Made by a program: the position numbers and the translations under genes
The notes under the pieces: generated by a model
What the model was told of the DNA's origin: nothing
Seen by the model: the letters and a program-made list of their open reading frames with translations, nothing else
Database searches by the model: none
NCBI GenBank assembly: GCA_947069175.1
Contig: CAMTDV010000013.1
Span: 11,976,501 to 12,040,500 of the forward strand
Direction: 5' to 3'
Source: Scalesia atractyloides
Taxonomy: Eukaryota > Streptophyta > Magnoliopsida > Asterales > Asteraceae
DNA: 64,000 bases
Part shown: piece after piece, positions 35,786 through 48,394 of the stretch
Position numbering within the stretch: position 1 is the first letter of the stretch
How the letters are laid out: every line of letters begins with the position of its first letter

Positions 35786-35990
35786 TTCAGTACATGCAAT
35801 TTCATAGGCCGCCGCTCCCCATTACATTATGAGCGTTGAGCATGTTCCCCATTTCATTATGAGCGTGAACCTGGCGTGCCCACATACGATCGGCTCCGTT
35901 TGATTGAGCCTTGATCGCACAGACATTTTTCATTTTCAGTACATGCAATACGATCGGCTCCGTTTGATTGAGCCTTGATCGCACAGTTTC
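35786..35990. repeat. Short tandem repeats in solo LTR B
   Basis: Two copies of TTTCAGTACATGCAAT, two of CATTATGAGCGT, and two of CGATCGGCTCCGTTTGATTG with GAGCCTTGATCGCACAG. The last unit is also in copy A near 23905, so it belongs to the family. Copy C has a different tandem repeat at the same place. Confidence 0.75.
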
Positions 35991-37210
35991 ATTCATGTTA
36001 TTTATCGTATGATGTTGGTATGTTTATGTATGCTATCATATGTTATTGTATGTTATAGTTGTGATTGCTATTGCCACTGCCTGATTATTTACATTTGCTC
36101 ATTTATGATTATGCACAATTTTTCATTGATAAACTAATAAGTAAATCAATAATAAATGTTTATCTAACAAGGTTCACTCGCCAACTTATGTTGACCCAAA
36201 AACCCCCATTTTTACGCATGATACAGGTGAACCAGCTGCAGCCAGAAACACATAGGATTGGACTAGAAGAATAAAATGATTTAGAGTTTGGGATTGTTAT
36301 GTTTGGTTTATTTTCTTTGTATTGTATGGACATGTTTGGATATTTGGAAATGTAACTTTGACTTTAATAAATATGAAACATATTAGTAAATATCATGAGC
36401 TTTGGTGATAACCCAATTACGCCCCGACTCTTATTCCGCTGCGGGTCGGGGTGTGACAATCCTAAGGTGTCTCTAGCCTAACTAAGAAAGGTGCAAGTCT
36501 TGGAAGCTCAAGGACCACCCAAGGGAGCTTTTATCCACCTAGTTTACATCATCACCTTCAAGTGTTCATCTTGCCACTTCCCTAGCCACAAGAGCTAGTA
36601 GTGAGCCTTCTAAACTTTCATTTGATATCATATTACTAGTATCTTGATAATATATAAGTTACACCATGCAAGAACATCAACTTTAAAAGATGAACATATT
36701 AACAAGTAACATAATCTAAAGGAAACAAAGCTATCTTGAAGTTGTAATAAAGATGTAGATGTTTATTTTGTGCTATGGATCATAACCATCATATGTGAAC
36801 TTGTTAGATGATGATTAAAAACATAATCTAACAAGTATACTCATGGATCTTACAAAATCCATGATCAAAGAAGTGATGAACATGATATATATAATAAATG
36901 GACTTTTTAAAGTAGATTAAAAGGGTTGTAAGATTCTTGAAATGTTGGATGATCATATGGTTAAAAATAATAAAAAGCTTGATGAATATATTTTTAACAT
37001 TAAGGATGATCTTGAAAATGTCGTTAGAGTGACTAGTAATGTTTTCTAAGAATATATATAAGTAAGTTGTTAAAAATGATTTTTAGCAAAGTTAGTGTAT
37101 AATAGAAACTAAACCCATTTTTAAAGATGTATGAACATCTTAAACAGATGGTTAAAAGACTACATGTTTTGGTAAAGTTCCATGTTCATCATGACCTAAA
37201 AATACATATA

Positions 37211-39585
37211 TGTGTACATGGATTACTTGTTGAAAAGATTAGGAATAAATTGATGATTTTTGAATCTTAAAACATGTTTTAAAAACATGGGAAACCTCCT
37301 AAATCTAGGGGAAACTATGGCAAAATTTTTATAAAAATTAAACACTTAGAAAAATATATGATTTAAAGTTCTTACAAGTAAACTTGTTCAAAAACCATAA
37401 ACATAAAAACTCCCATGTTGTTGTATAAAATATAAGTTCAAGAAGACATGATTTTTATAAAGATAAAAATGGGCATAATTATATATATTTGGAAAAATAT
37501 ACATTTAGTGATCATAAAAATCACAATTTATGTGCTTGTTATTTGTATTACATCTATATATAGTTAGGAAATTGAAAATAAATCATACAAATAAATACAT
37601 TTAATTGACAAACAAATAATTACAAAGCATATATATACCTATCCAATACCATACACGGAAGCAAATATGGATTATTCGGACGTTTGGACTATATATGAAT
37701 TATGGACTACAAATATATAATATATCAAAGCTTGGTAAATATTATTTTCAAAACCGAACAAGTGACAAAATACATATTTTTACAAGTATATACATTATAT
37801 CGTATTTTGTCGATACTAAAAACATATTATTTTCGAAGTGTGTAAAAATATATATTTCATAAACCCCCTAAAAATATATTATTTTTTGTGGAAACTAAAA
37901 TATATGGTTTCTAGAACTAATCGCAAAAATATATTATTTTGGATATATATACACTTACCAAGCATAATAATATACTAACTTGAATATATCCTAATATTAT
38001 AATTGAGGAATATACAAAAATAAGGGTAATACATACAAGGAATATACGTATTCCTATACGTACAAATACATGCCAATATATATACCATTAATATTTGGTG
38101 AAAATACATTTATACAAGTATTGTACTTAACCATAAGAATACGAATGTAAATACACAAATACACCCAATACAAGTATACCTATACTTGGGGGAAATGCAT
38201 TGGTATAATACTTAACAATTTCAATAGTTGGTCATATATATTATGAAACATGCACATGAAATAATTATATATCAATACATGTTAAAAATATATTATTTTT
38301 AACCAACCCCTCGTAAACAATATGATATATATATATAAGGAGGTGCATACAAATAATACAAGTTAAAATATAATATTTTAAGTGACGCATCGAACTTGGA
38401 ATTATATATAATTAAGAAGAATTATATATGGAACATATCCGACGATGGTATCGTCGAGGCAAACGGGTGGAACCCGTCTATGAGGAGCCATGAGACATAT
38501 ACGTTTTACTCGTGCAAGGCATTAAGTCTAGCGGGCTGGGCCCGTACTAGCAACACATGCATTGCAAGGATACATATATACTTAATGAGGTATATCTATT
38601 GGCATCATACATCGAGATGTATATCTAAACAAAACAAAACACTGAACAAGTCTTAACGAATACTTAAGACAAGAAACAAGAACATGAATCATTACAAAGA
38701 CCGAAGTGTCTAACTAAAACCTAACGCGTTTGTAGGTTTGGTACGAAACCAGAGAAAAGTATTTGAGTTCATCAGTGAAAGCAGAAAGCAAAGCTGTGAG
38801 TTCATGTCCCCCTTTTCATCTTAAATGTTTTACGGTTTTACAACTATCGGGGGAAATACATGTTCAATGGTATGATAAGCTAAGGAATGAAACAACTTAG
38901 ATCATGTGCGAATAGGGTGGAACTTAAGCACCATTAATCTTATTTAAGACCATGGTACAAAGGTTAGATCTAGCGGGTGTTGGCGAGCCCCACTCTTGGT
39001 CATGGACCCACACAAAAGAGTGCATTTGTCGTCCCAGCCGAAGTTAATATACAGAAATCGTCTAGGTTTGGATTGCTTCCTATATCGTCACACATATTAA
39101 CGTCCTTGCAAAACATTAATGATCAATGATTTCATTGACGCTTTACATACCGGGTTTTGATACAAATACATTATACGTTTTATGGATTCAACTCATACAG
39201 TTAAAACACATGAACTCGCCAACTTTTGTTGATTTTCAACTTAACATGTATTTCAGGTAATTAGTGGATCTTTGCAAGCAGTTAAATCAAGAAACAAGCA
39301 TCAAGACTCCAATGCCACTTTTGAAGGATTTATCCGGTATATCCCGCCTACTTGCGGTGATATAAAGGACAAAACCTTATTATTTTAAAATCTTGCATTT
39401 TGATTACTTAACAGTTTGACAATTTAATGGCTTGTAACAATATACTTAACTTATGTTGCGTTTGAACCAATTTTAGTAATGGCATATGGAGAATGTTTTA
39501 TTCATATAGTTTGTTCACTTATGTTGTATGGAATGAGAACCAATCAGATCACACCCTGCGCTTCCGCCTATGAGCGGGTGTGACA
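37211..39585 (+). mobile_element. Solo LTR D (same family as 7747-9270)
   Basis: The right end is CGGGTGTGACA, matching 9270. The left end is proposed at TGTGTACATGG because the flanks ATATA (37206-37210 and 39586-39590) then match, but ATATA is simple sequence and the match may be chance. It is non-coding and shares AACTCGCCAACTTTTGTTGA with the 3' part of families A-C. Confidence 0.5.
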
Positions 39586-40202
39586 ATATATAAGTTCATA
39601 CATCAAGACTACACCTATTTGCATCTACATGATCATCATCTTTCATCATACTACTACTACAAATGGGTTTTCACTTTTAAGTCATCAATTAACTAAATTC
39701 AAGCATAATTCTTGTTCTATGAGGTGATTCAAACTTACAATCATACTAATTTTCACATGAACTCAAGGATTGGTTGCAACCCACTTTCTACGAAATCACC
39801 AAATCATGGAATTCAACTTAACTTTATGTTAAGCACACTTAGATGATGGAGAATTTGTGTTCATGCATACAATCAAGCTTCAATTTCCCTTTCAATTTTA
39901 ATGATTTGGCTATGTTAGAGGGTTTCCCCTCTCTTTCTCTTGCTCCCGTCAACACACTCACCAGTGTGTGTGTTTGGGTTTTAAGTTTTGTTTTTATATA
40001 TCATCTTTTAATTCATCCTAATTTGGCCCCTCATGTTTGGATATTTGTATTTTAAAGGTACAATCTATTCTTTAAGTTAAGACTTTTACTTACACTTTAA
40101 CTAGGTTCATACTCCTAGTTACCACTCTAACAATGATTAGGTTAAAAAATACTTATATTTAACATATGCACATATAATAAGACTATGGGGTGTTACTATT
40201 AA

Positions 40203-40720
40203 TTATAAAAGCAACTAGTAGACTCAAAAGAATAGCCAAACGGGTCAACATGAGTCGGATGATAACTCCGTCAATGAAAAATTTGACACAATTATAGAGT
40301 TCCTAAAGGATATTCAGAAAAGCAACAAGGACAGAGATAGGGAGGTTAAGGCATTGTCACAGTTGGTTGGACAATTAGCGGAAAAGAGGTGGCTTTCATT
40401 AGAAGAAATCAATACAAGCTTCTTAGTGATTTTCAAGAAAATCTAGCTCAGAAATCTTCTAACACAATGAGTGTCCACATAGATGAGGTAAGTACTCATT
40501 CTCTTTCTTAAAGTTCTATTTTTGAAGCTCAGTCACACAATATGTTGAGGGTATGGTAGAGGTTGTGACTAAGTCTGTGGGTGAGAGTGAACGTAATCAA
40601 AAAATTGAAAGTTTTATAAAGTCAAAACATGGTTCAACTAAAGCATTCTCTGATAATGGGAATGTAAAAGGACACATGTCAGCCCAAGGTTGTCTCCTAC
40701 ACTCCTCACACTAATTCAAT
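40203..40720 (+). pseudogene. Athila-like gag, continuation
   Basis: After the LTR F insertion the frame reads FDTIIEFLKDIQKSNKDRDR and EVKALSQLVGQLAEKR. In the next frame come NQYKLLSDFQENLAQKSSNT and MSVHIDEVSTHS. This is the segment of Athila-type gag that precedes the acidic linker. At least one frameshift near 40390. No protease or RT follows. Confidence 0.6.
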
Positions 40721-43520
40721 CTTGTAGTTGATCTGATCCCATAATAATTTCACTAAGAATCCTACTAGAAAATGCTTACATTTACGCGTCATCGTACCTT
40801 GATTTTATTCGCACTGAAAGTATAATATTTTTGATAAATTGTTAAACTTAAGTCATTAACGGATATAAAAAGATTAACATTCCTTGAAAATTATATCCAT
40901 AGTGAAGACTTTTAATAAGTGTATAACATACACACAATTCACATGTGAAATAATAAAAAAAACTCTATTTATAGTACTAGGTTATAAACCAATATATTAC
41001 ACGGGTTAGATACCAAAAACTATACAATAAAAATATTTATAATAAATATTTACATATTATATTACATGTAATAATGAAAAAGTACAAATCAATGTTACAT
41101 TTATAATCTATAGATCTATAGAATAAATACGGATTACAAGTCTCTAAAAACTTTTTTTTGTAAACAACATTGATGTCCTACTCGGAAGATTTCCATTTTT
41201 CTCAACACTTAACAGTGTAAGCTCAACTCTATCTTTTACTCTGGAAAAAAGGGATGTACAAATCATGTGGAAACATGGGTTATTTTAAAAACAAACAAAC
41301 TTTGGATAATGATTGTCCTTCAATTTTATTTATTGTCATCGTGAAGCATACAACGCGAGAAAACTGTCGTCTTTGATCTCGTGTATTACACTATTACACT
41401 AGGTTGAATCAATGATACAATGTGAAATGAAAACAATATACGTATATATTGATTTTTTTAAACTAGAAGTCATCCAGCGTTGTGGGTTGTTTTTTTAAAG
41501 TGATTTGAGCGTACATCCCAAATCAGCATTCGGAACAAAATACCTATCATTACAAACTTGCAAGGCAACAACGGATATGTAAGTTCATGTTAAAATAGGT
41601 TCTCATATACATCCCAGAAGTTCTTCATTATACATTCGTATATATATACATGTATATAAGTTTCAGCATGAATTAATCTCTTAATTTATCAAACTAATCT
41701 TGAATAATCTAAGTACTTCAAGGATGATGTAGCTAGTGTTGATGCCATGGCATTCGTTGTGAAACTCCAAAAGGCACCACAATCACCTACTCTGACTTCG
41801 ACACCCAGCATCACCGTCATCAGCTTCAACCACAACCATTATTATCTTCGTCAATACTAACCTCAATCATCACCACTACCGTTGGTAACCCTAACAATCG
41901 TTGTCGGATTGAAAGTAGTAAATCGATAAAGTATTGGATGCGCACTTCATTTTCATATAGGTACATACCTAAACTTGAGAGAATTGATAACAGCCTAAAC
42001 TTTGGTTTCGGTTATTAAAATTACTTGTGCTCTTTGTTGACATCTACACCAATCCCTCTTTCTTGGCCTGATTTAAAACGTGTAACCCTGAGCCGCATAA
42101 CCAACACCTTACCCACAATGGTTGCTGCCTTTGCATTACAAATTCTACCACACTCAAGTGAGTTACTGTTGAAGTCGTTGCAACTATCCAGCCATTGTTT
42201 TAGTCCACTACATTCGTTGTAATGTATTTTAACAACATGACAGACTAATCACACACCTGTTTAACATCGTCATCCTTTTTCATGTAAAAAAAAGATGATG
42301 ATTAACAATTCAAATTTATTAACGTATTCTTAATCAAATCACTATTCTTGGATATCTAGTCCTCTATTATTCAATTAAATTAGTAACATTAAACACACTG
42401 AGAGGAGCGAGGTATGGAAGGAGCCCTAAACTTGCAACTCAAATTAGAAACATTAAACATACCCAGAGGAGTAAAGCATGCAAAGAGCCTTGCATATGCA
42501 ACTTAACACGCAGGAGGGGGGTGCTAGGGGGCACCGGGCGAGGTAACAGTAATCAATGATAACAACCCCAAATCAGGTGGCAGTAAATAGAGTCTACACG
42601 ATAATAACAACCATGTTTTCTAACAGAGATGTAAGAATGGTTAGGGTAACACTCCCTGACTTACCATCCCTCCACACACATAGATCTTCAAGGTATGATA
42701 TAGTAAACTGTTCAAGGATAGTATAATGTCAAAGTATAAAGTTTTAGCATTTTCAAAGGTAAATGCTTGAATGGGTTAATGTCACAGGATAAATGAACGT
42801 TAATAATACTAAGGTATGAGTATTTGTATTTGTATTGGAATGAGACTAAATCTAGAATTGACTAACAAGTAGGATACATGTTATATGTTATGCTATGAGA
42901 CGTTAGCTATGACTAACAATATGTTATAGGACATTAGCTAAGACTAATGACACTAAGACTAATGAAACGGTAGATGTGACTTTCGGCATGATATGGTAGT
43001 GACGACTATAGGGATGGAAAAAAGACAAGAGACTAACGGATATACCTAAAACATATGGGATAGGTATACCCATAGCCTGACAGTATGGGATCAGTTATGA
43101 GATTAATTTTTTGTGGTATGGGAGATGTATGAGATTAGGTGATACCAAATACAATTACACGGAATCACATAACCGTTTACCCGAATTATATACTTGAATC
43201 ATATACCCAATGTTTTTTTATAATTTCATATACTCTTAACCTTTGTCTATTAGTGTTTTATTTTAGTTGGTTTATTATATGAAAAAATAATAATTCTTTG
43301 GGAATATATGTTAGAAAATATTATTTGTATTTTATATGTTGTGAAGTATACACATAAAACCATATAAAATTATAATGTTATTATTTTTTCATGATAAAAT
43401 TTATATAATAATGCATCATATTTTAATTATATCATAGTTATATAAATAAAAAGTATACATTATTGGGTATACATAATATCCACGGGTCTTCGCAAACTCG
43501 TAAGACCATGTATGGGAGCT
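40721..43520. other. AT-rich stretch without recognised genes
   Basis: I see only short fortuitous frames, for instance a 65-codon frame at 42025. A two-copy direct repeat of about 63 bp lies at 42388-42500 (ACATTAAACAC, GAGAGGAGC and AAGGAGCC-like words). 43440-43520 leads directly into plastid rRNA sequence. Confidence 0.5.
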
Positions 43521-43608
43521 GACGCGTGCCCAGTGCCGGAAGGTCAAGGAAGCTGGTGACCTAATGACAGGGGAGCCGGCGACCGAAGCCCCGGTGAATG
43601 GCGGCCGG

Positions 43609-43642
<34 letters not shown>

Positions 43643-43643
43643 C

Positions 43644-43678
<35 letters not shown>

Positions 43679-44237
43679 TTTGGGCACTGTCTCGGAGAGA
43701 GGCTCGGTGAAATAGACAATGCTTCGGGGAGTTGAAAATAAGCATAGATCCGGAGATTCCCGAATAGGTTAACCTTTTAAACTGCTGCTGAATCCATGGG
43801 CAGGCAAGAGACAACCTTGAGAACTGAAACAATGCTCTAACGCCCACACCGGATATAGACTGAACTATCTCACGACGTTCTGAACTCAGCTCACGTACTG
43901 CTTTAATGGGCGAACAGCCCGACCCTTGGAACATACTACATCCCCAAGTGGCGAAGAGCCGACATCGAGGTGCCAAACCTTCCCGTCGATGTGAGCTCTT
44001 AGGGAAAATCAGCCTGTTATCCCTAGAGTAACTTTTATCCGTTGAGCGACGACCCTTTCACTCGGCACCATCGGATCCCTTTAAGGCCGACTTTCGTCCC
44101 TGCTCGACGGGTAGGTCGCCCGGGCATGGTCACTGCGACCCCCTTTGTAAGGAGGCACCCTTTCTCCCAAAGTTACGGGGCTTTTTTGCTGAGTTCCTTA
44201 GAGAGAGTTGTCTCGCGCCCCTAGGTATTTCTATCCA
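43521..44237. other. Rearranged plastid 23S rRNA insert (NUPT)
   Basis: Four blocks of 23S rRNA sequence are joined out of order. 43521-43717 is forward, domain IV region (CGGTCCTAAGGTAGCGAAAT). 43717-43831 is forward, 5' region (TGCTTCGGGGAGTTGAAAAT, then ATAGATCCGGAGATTCCCG). 43832-44113 is reverse, domain V region (CAGCCTGTTATCCCTAGAGT). 44114-44237 is reverse, from a third region (GAGTTCCTTAGAGAGAGTTG). The wording matches plastid rather than nuclear 25S rRNA. Many small differences show that it is old. A 121-codon frame on the minus strand here is spurious. Confidence 0.85.
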
Positions 44238-45049
44238 GCGATGTAACAAAAAATAATAAATTAGTTTCTTCTTTTTCTATTATGTTCAATAAAAAATGAA
44301 CAATAATAGTTCTATAGGGTTTAATAAAAATTAAATTCATCTTTTGATAAAGTTGCTACCCAATGGGTAATTACCGGACAAGTATTGGCCATGTATTAAG
44401 ACACGATAGCATAGACTTTAGAATATGTGTCTAATTCGTAGCATACTTTACAGTTATTATAGAAGTGTTAAGATGCTTCATAGTGTAACGCATGAGACGC
44501 TAAAGCTAAGTGTTACGCTGTATATACTTTATGTGTTTTTATAAATAAACTGAATATATTGTGAGTACCTTACTGTTGGTAAGGCACATCAGTACGTCGG
44601 ATATTGTACATTTTAAACGAGCATAGCTTCATTAACATAGCTAGACTTCTTACAATCTTTGGACTAAGCCCCTTCATCGCTGCTGGGGTAACGTGATGGG
44701 GGTGTCATAGGTACTAACAGTATATTTAGTTTATTCATATGGCAAATTCTTACAATCTTCAGACCAAAGCCCTTCATACTGTTAGATTTTTAGCAAGGTT
44801 CTCACCTATATGCAACTTACTGTGTTTTTGTTGAACACGAGTTCAAAATAAGCTATTGGAGTCGTTTCTTAGTTGGTAATAGAGAACTAGTTGTATATGG
44901 ACTGTCATCAAGAACTGGCACTCCAAGAATACTACTGACCGGATGAACTCCCAACCCGGTTGTGGAGATGGGTGTATGTGCCATGACTAGCCATCCCGCT
45001 ACAAGTTACATATATGATAGGCCCTAGATAATTTTACTATATATGCCGG

Positions 45050-45442
45050 AGTAAAATGGTTCCTGAGTTTAGGCCAACTTTGTCACTTCAGTCCAAAAAT
45101 GAAACTTTTTTGTATCTGGTCCCTTAAGATTTCATTTTTGTTGTCATTTTCATCCAATTTGCAAACTGAGTTAGAATTTTTTTTGTTAATTTCTCCTCTT
45201 TTTGTTGTTTTACTCGTATATATGAAGGGTTTGATCGTTATTTTGTGCCATAATACATTTTAATTAAATGAGGAAAACGACAAAAAAGGAAAAAATGTTA
45301 ACTGAAAATTCTAACCCAGTTTGCCAATTGAATAAAAATGACAAGAAAAATGAAACCTCAGGCACCCATATACAAAAAGTTTCATTTTTGGACTGAACTG
45401 ACAAAATGGCCTAAACTCATAGACCATTTTAATATTTTACTC
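45050..45442. mobile_element. Fold-back MITE with about 140-bp arms
   Basis: Left arm words TGAGTTTAGGCCA, TCAGTCCAAAAATGAAACTT, GCAAACTGAGTTAGAATTTT recur in reverse order and orientation in the right arm (AAAGTTTCATTTTTGGACTG, TGGCCTAAACTCAT). A short loop lies near 45220-45290. Transcription would give a long hairpin. Confidence 0.85.
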
Positions 45443-46412
45443 AATACGGGGGATTGGTTTATTGGTGTCATGCATCCTAAAGATATTATGTTTGTTACGA
45501 CAATGTGGCCATTGTCTACAGTGGGGACATATTCCTTGATCAAAAACTGTTGAGGGATCTTGTTTATCACATATTCACATGGACAGATGCTGTGCGGGGC
45601 AACCACCTTATATTGGTGGCTATTCATAATTGATTACTATGTGAACCATGGTTTGTATTGTTAGTGGTTCACTATACTTTTGTATATTTGTAATTATGTT
45701 CCCATTGTATATGTACTTTTGTGGAGAATTTTTTACTAGTAGTTTTGAAGGAAAAATTATTTACTATTTTAGTGTTTTTTGAAAATTATTTAGTAAAAAA
45801 AGTAATTTCATTAGTTATTTGAGATGACTCATATTGTGTTTGTTTTACTTCAGTTGATCGGAAAAAAAAAATATATAAGTTGGTAATAAAATAAAATAAA
45901 ATAAAGATAAAAAAGGACAATGAGTTGATGGAAAAAACTAAAATAAAAATATAAATATATATAATTAATTGAAGATAAAGATTAAAAAATGTATAATAAA
46001 AGAAGAAAGATAACTGAACCAACTCGTGAGGAAGGAATGTGCCTTTTCATTTTAGTTTTTTAATCAAATTTTAAATAAATGAAAATGTTAATAGTAACTA
46101 TGAAAATATTATTTTAATAAATAGTTTTCAAGTAACACTAAAATGGTAAATAATTTTTCTTTCGAACACCAGTATAGGAAAAAAAAAAAAAAAAACCCCC
46201 TCTATTTTTTTTTGGGTATTCCAACAAATGTTCCAGAAAAAAGCCTTTAGTTTTTTTGTTTTTCTAGGTAATACCCTCTTGTTTGAAAAAAATATAGATA
46301 TGGATCATATAATAAAACTATATTTATATATGGATCATATAATAAGCTATATTTTTCTTTTTTTTTTAAAGAGAAGGTTTTTTAGTTCTAACTATATTTT
46401 TTGTTTGAGTAA

Positions 46413-47507
46413 ATTGTGGTTTTGGTCTCTGTGGTTTAGTGGTTATTGTTATTATTTATAAAATCTAGATGTCTTGCAATTTTAATATCAAGGTTTTTAT
46501 TTTATTGTGGTTTTAGTCCAGCACACTAACTCTATCCAACATATAGTTAAATCCTTTTCACATAAGAGGCATGTGCAGGGTATTTTCGGTAAATAAATGA
46601 CCATTCACTCTTTACCTAAATTGAACTTGTTTTTCTTTGTTGTTATCATCTCATAGTGACAGCTAGACCTAATTTCATTTAAGGTATACTGATTCATTTT
46701 CATAATCTTTCATGCCGGGCCATGGCTGACTTACGTACTCTTAGGCTATTTGGTAATCCACTTGAATTTCTTCCTGACATTTTGTCTTTGCATCAACTCC
46801 GTCACCTTTCTCTTGCAGATATTCGTATTGTGGCAGATGATTATCTTAGATCAGTCAATGTTCAGATCGAGGTATTAAATATTGATAATATGCTTCTTAT
46901 ATTTTATTCAATTGTAAACGACTCTGAGAAGTAACTTATTTTTCATAAAATTGCAAAAACAGAGAACAATTCTTACTTTGTTGCATCAAGGCACAAAGTG
47001 AGTGCATTTCTCTCTCTTATATTTCGTTTCTCTTCATGTCATCAGCATGTGGTAAATGAGATGAGGCTATTTATGATATCTTATTCGTTTATGTTGTTAA
47101 ATTCTTGTTCAAATTACTTATGTTTTTAAATTTTTTATTGAGGTTGTGGAGAAGTAAATTGGTTTTATAAGTTGTGGGTACATAAGGTTTTATCTCTGAT
47201 ACAATGGTACAGAAAATGCTTAGCAAGGATGTGATGAAATTATTAAAATTATTAAGTACTTATAATTATCCTGAGGTATATTTTATAAGTTTCGATTAGT
47301 ATTCTTAGCAAGGATGTGTAATATTTTGCACAATAATAGTTATATACCAAAATACCTTTCATATGTCTCTCATATGACAAGAATTAAACTATAAGGATGG
47401 ATTTAATGTGTTGGACTAAAACCGTAATAAAATAGAAACCTTGGTATCAAAATTGCAAGTCATTTGAATTTTGTAAATAATAGCAATAACCATTAAACCA
47501 CAGTGGC
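46413..47507. mobile_element. TIR element carrying a phospholipase gene fragment
   Basis: The left arm 46430-46600 and right arm 47333-47505 are inverted copies (GTGGTTTAGTGGTTATTG, CTTGCAATTTTnATAnCAAG, GGTTTTAGTCCA). The possible 9-bp flanks TTTGAGTAA and TTTGAGCAT agree at 7 of 9. Between the arms is a host gene fragment with exon-intron structure. Long arms and a 9-bp duplication would fit a Pack-MULE, but the superfamily is not proven. Confidence 0.65.
46719..47053 (+). pseudogene. Phospholipase A I-like gene fragment
   Basis: The first exon-like part (to 46871) reads MADLRTLRLFGNPLEFLPDI, LSLHQLRHLSLADIRIVADD, YLRSVNVQIE, a leucine-rich repeat end. After a GT..AG intron (46872-46962) comes ENNSYFVASRHKVSAFLSLI, FRFSSCH. 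From memory this is the LRR-to-armadillo junction of the plant patatin-like phospholipase A I (Arabidopsis At1g61850 type). Only about 80 residues of a >1200-residue protein are present. Joining at the visible splice sites shifts the frame, so it is not functional. Lying between the inverted arms, it looks captured. Confidence 0.75.
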
Positions 47508-47539
47508 ATTTGAGCATCTACATACTTGTGATTAGAGGT

Positions 47540-47750
47540 GTACAAAAAACCGGTTTTAGAATCGAAACCGGTGAAAAAAACGAAACGGTTTTTTAACCGG
47601 TTTTTTTAAAAACCGTTTTCAAACCGAACCGAACCGGCCGTTGTAGACCGGTTAGGATGCATGATCTTTGAAAACCGGTTTAAACCGGTTTTTTTGCATA
47701 AACCGGTTTAAACCCGACCTAACCAGTTGGACCGGTTATTGTTTTAAGTT
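47540..47750. repeat. AACCGG-rich inverted and direct repeats
   Basis: More than ten AACCGG or CCGGTT words, several as AACCGGTT palindromes. It starts AGAGGTGTACAAAAAACCGG, a hAT-like terminus. The other end was not found. Confidence 0.5.
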
Positions 47751-47994
47751 AAAAAAAACTGGTTCACCGCTCTGCACAAGAAAACAATCGAAAATCGCCT
47801 TTGAAAATACGTTCAAAATCTCATTGTTTCACGATTTGTAGTGAAATTGTATAATAGGTTCGTAATTTTTGTAGATATGTGGAGGTTTGGTCTATTAGAA
47901 TTGCATTGTTTTTTGATTTGTAGTGGAGTTGTTTAATAAATTTGTAATTATTGTTGATTTGTTGAGGTTTTGATTAGTTACTCATGCTAATGAT

Positions 47995-48394
47995 GACAAT
48001 TAGGTTTGTGATTTGACGATTTGTTCGATCAGAATGTCATTGTTTCTGGATTTGTAATGGAATCGTATAGATTCATAATTTTTGTGGATTTGTGGAGGTT
48101 TTAGTTAGTTACTGATGCTAATGATAACAATTAGGTTTCCGATATGACAATTTGTTGGATCATAATTTCATTGTTTCTGGATTTGCGTTGGAATTGTGTA
48201 ATAGATTGATAATTTGTGGAGGATTTGGTTTGTGACTGACTCTAATGACAGGACGATTAGGTTTGCGATTTGACGCTTTATTCGATTAGAATTTTGTTAT
48301 TTCTTGGTTTCTGGTGGAATCGTATAATAGATTCATAATTTTTGTAGATTTGTGGAGGTTTTCGTTAGTTACTGATGTGAATGATGGCAATCAG
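47995..48394 (+). repeat. Tandem repeat of a splice-acceptor/exon-start unit
   Basis: Units start at about 47995, 48125, 48251 and 48384 (spacing 130, 126, 133). Each contains a version of GACAATTAGGTTTGCGATTTGACGATTTG broken here as GACAATTAGG + TTTGCGATTTGACGA. In the last unit the same stretch is the real acceptor (CAATCAG) and exon start of QCR7. Between are TTTGTGGAGGTTTT and TCATTGTTTCTGGATTTG words. Confidence 0.8.

Larger units (their letters stand above)
33776..36458 (+). mobile_element. Solo LTR B of the tRNA-like-module family
   Basis: 2683 bp from TGTAACATTTGTC to TCGGGGTGTGACA, flanked by the perfect 5-bp duplication ATCCT (33771-33775 and 36459-36463). The order of parts is the same as in copies A and C: reverse tRNA-like module B0, three CGGTAAG-type units, three forward tRNA-like modules, tandem repeats, and a conserved 3' end. 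No gag-pol is attached. It is nested in outer LTR F. Confidence 0.9.
31644..40197 (-). mobile_element. Outer LTR F in the Athila gag, itself holding two LTRs
   Basis: The plus strand starts TGTTACAACC and ends GGGGTGTTACT; on the minus strand this is an LTR starting (T)GTAACACCCC and ending GGTTGTAACA. Removing solo LTR B and LTR D leaves about 3.5 kb of non-coding DNA. Proof of insertion: the Athila gag reading NYQQG before it continues after it (FDTIIEFLKDIQKSNKDRD). The 5-bp flanks AGGGA and ATTAA do not match. I see no coding sequence inside. Confidence 0.55.

Noticed and set aside
42025..42222. 65-codon Leu/Ser/Thr-rich frame
   Set aside because: No recognised motif, no start or splice context, lies in repeat-like DNA.
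43611..43976. 121-codon open frame on the minus strand
   Set aside because: It lies wholly in plastid 23S rRNA sequence and is a chance frame.
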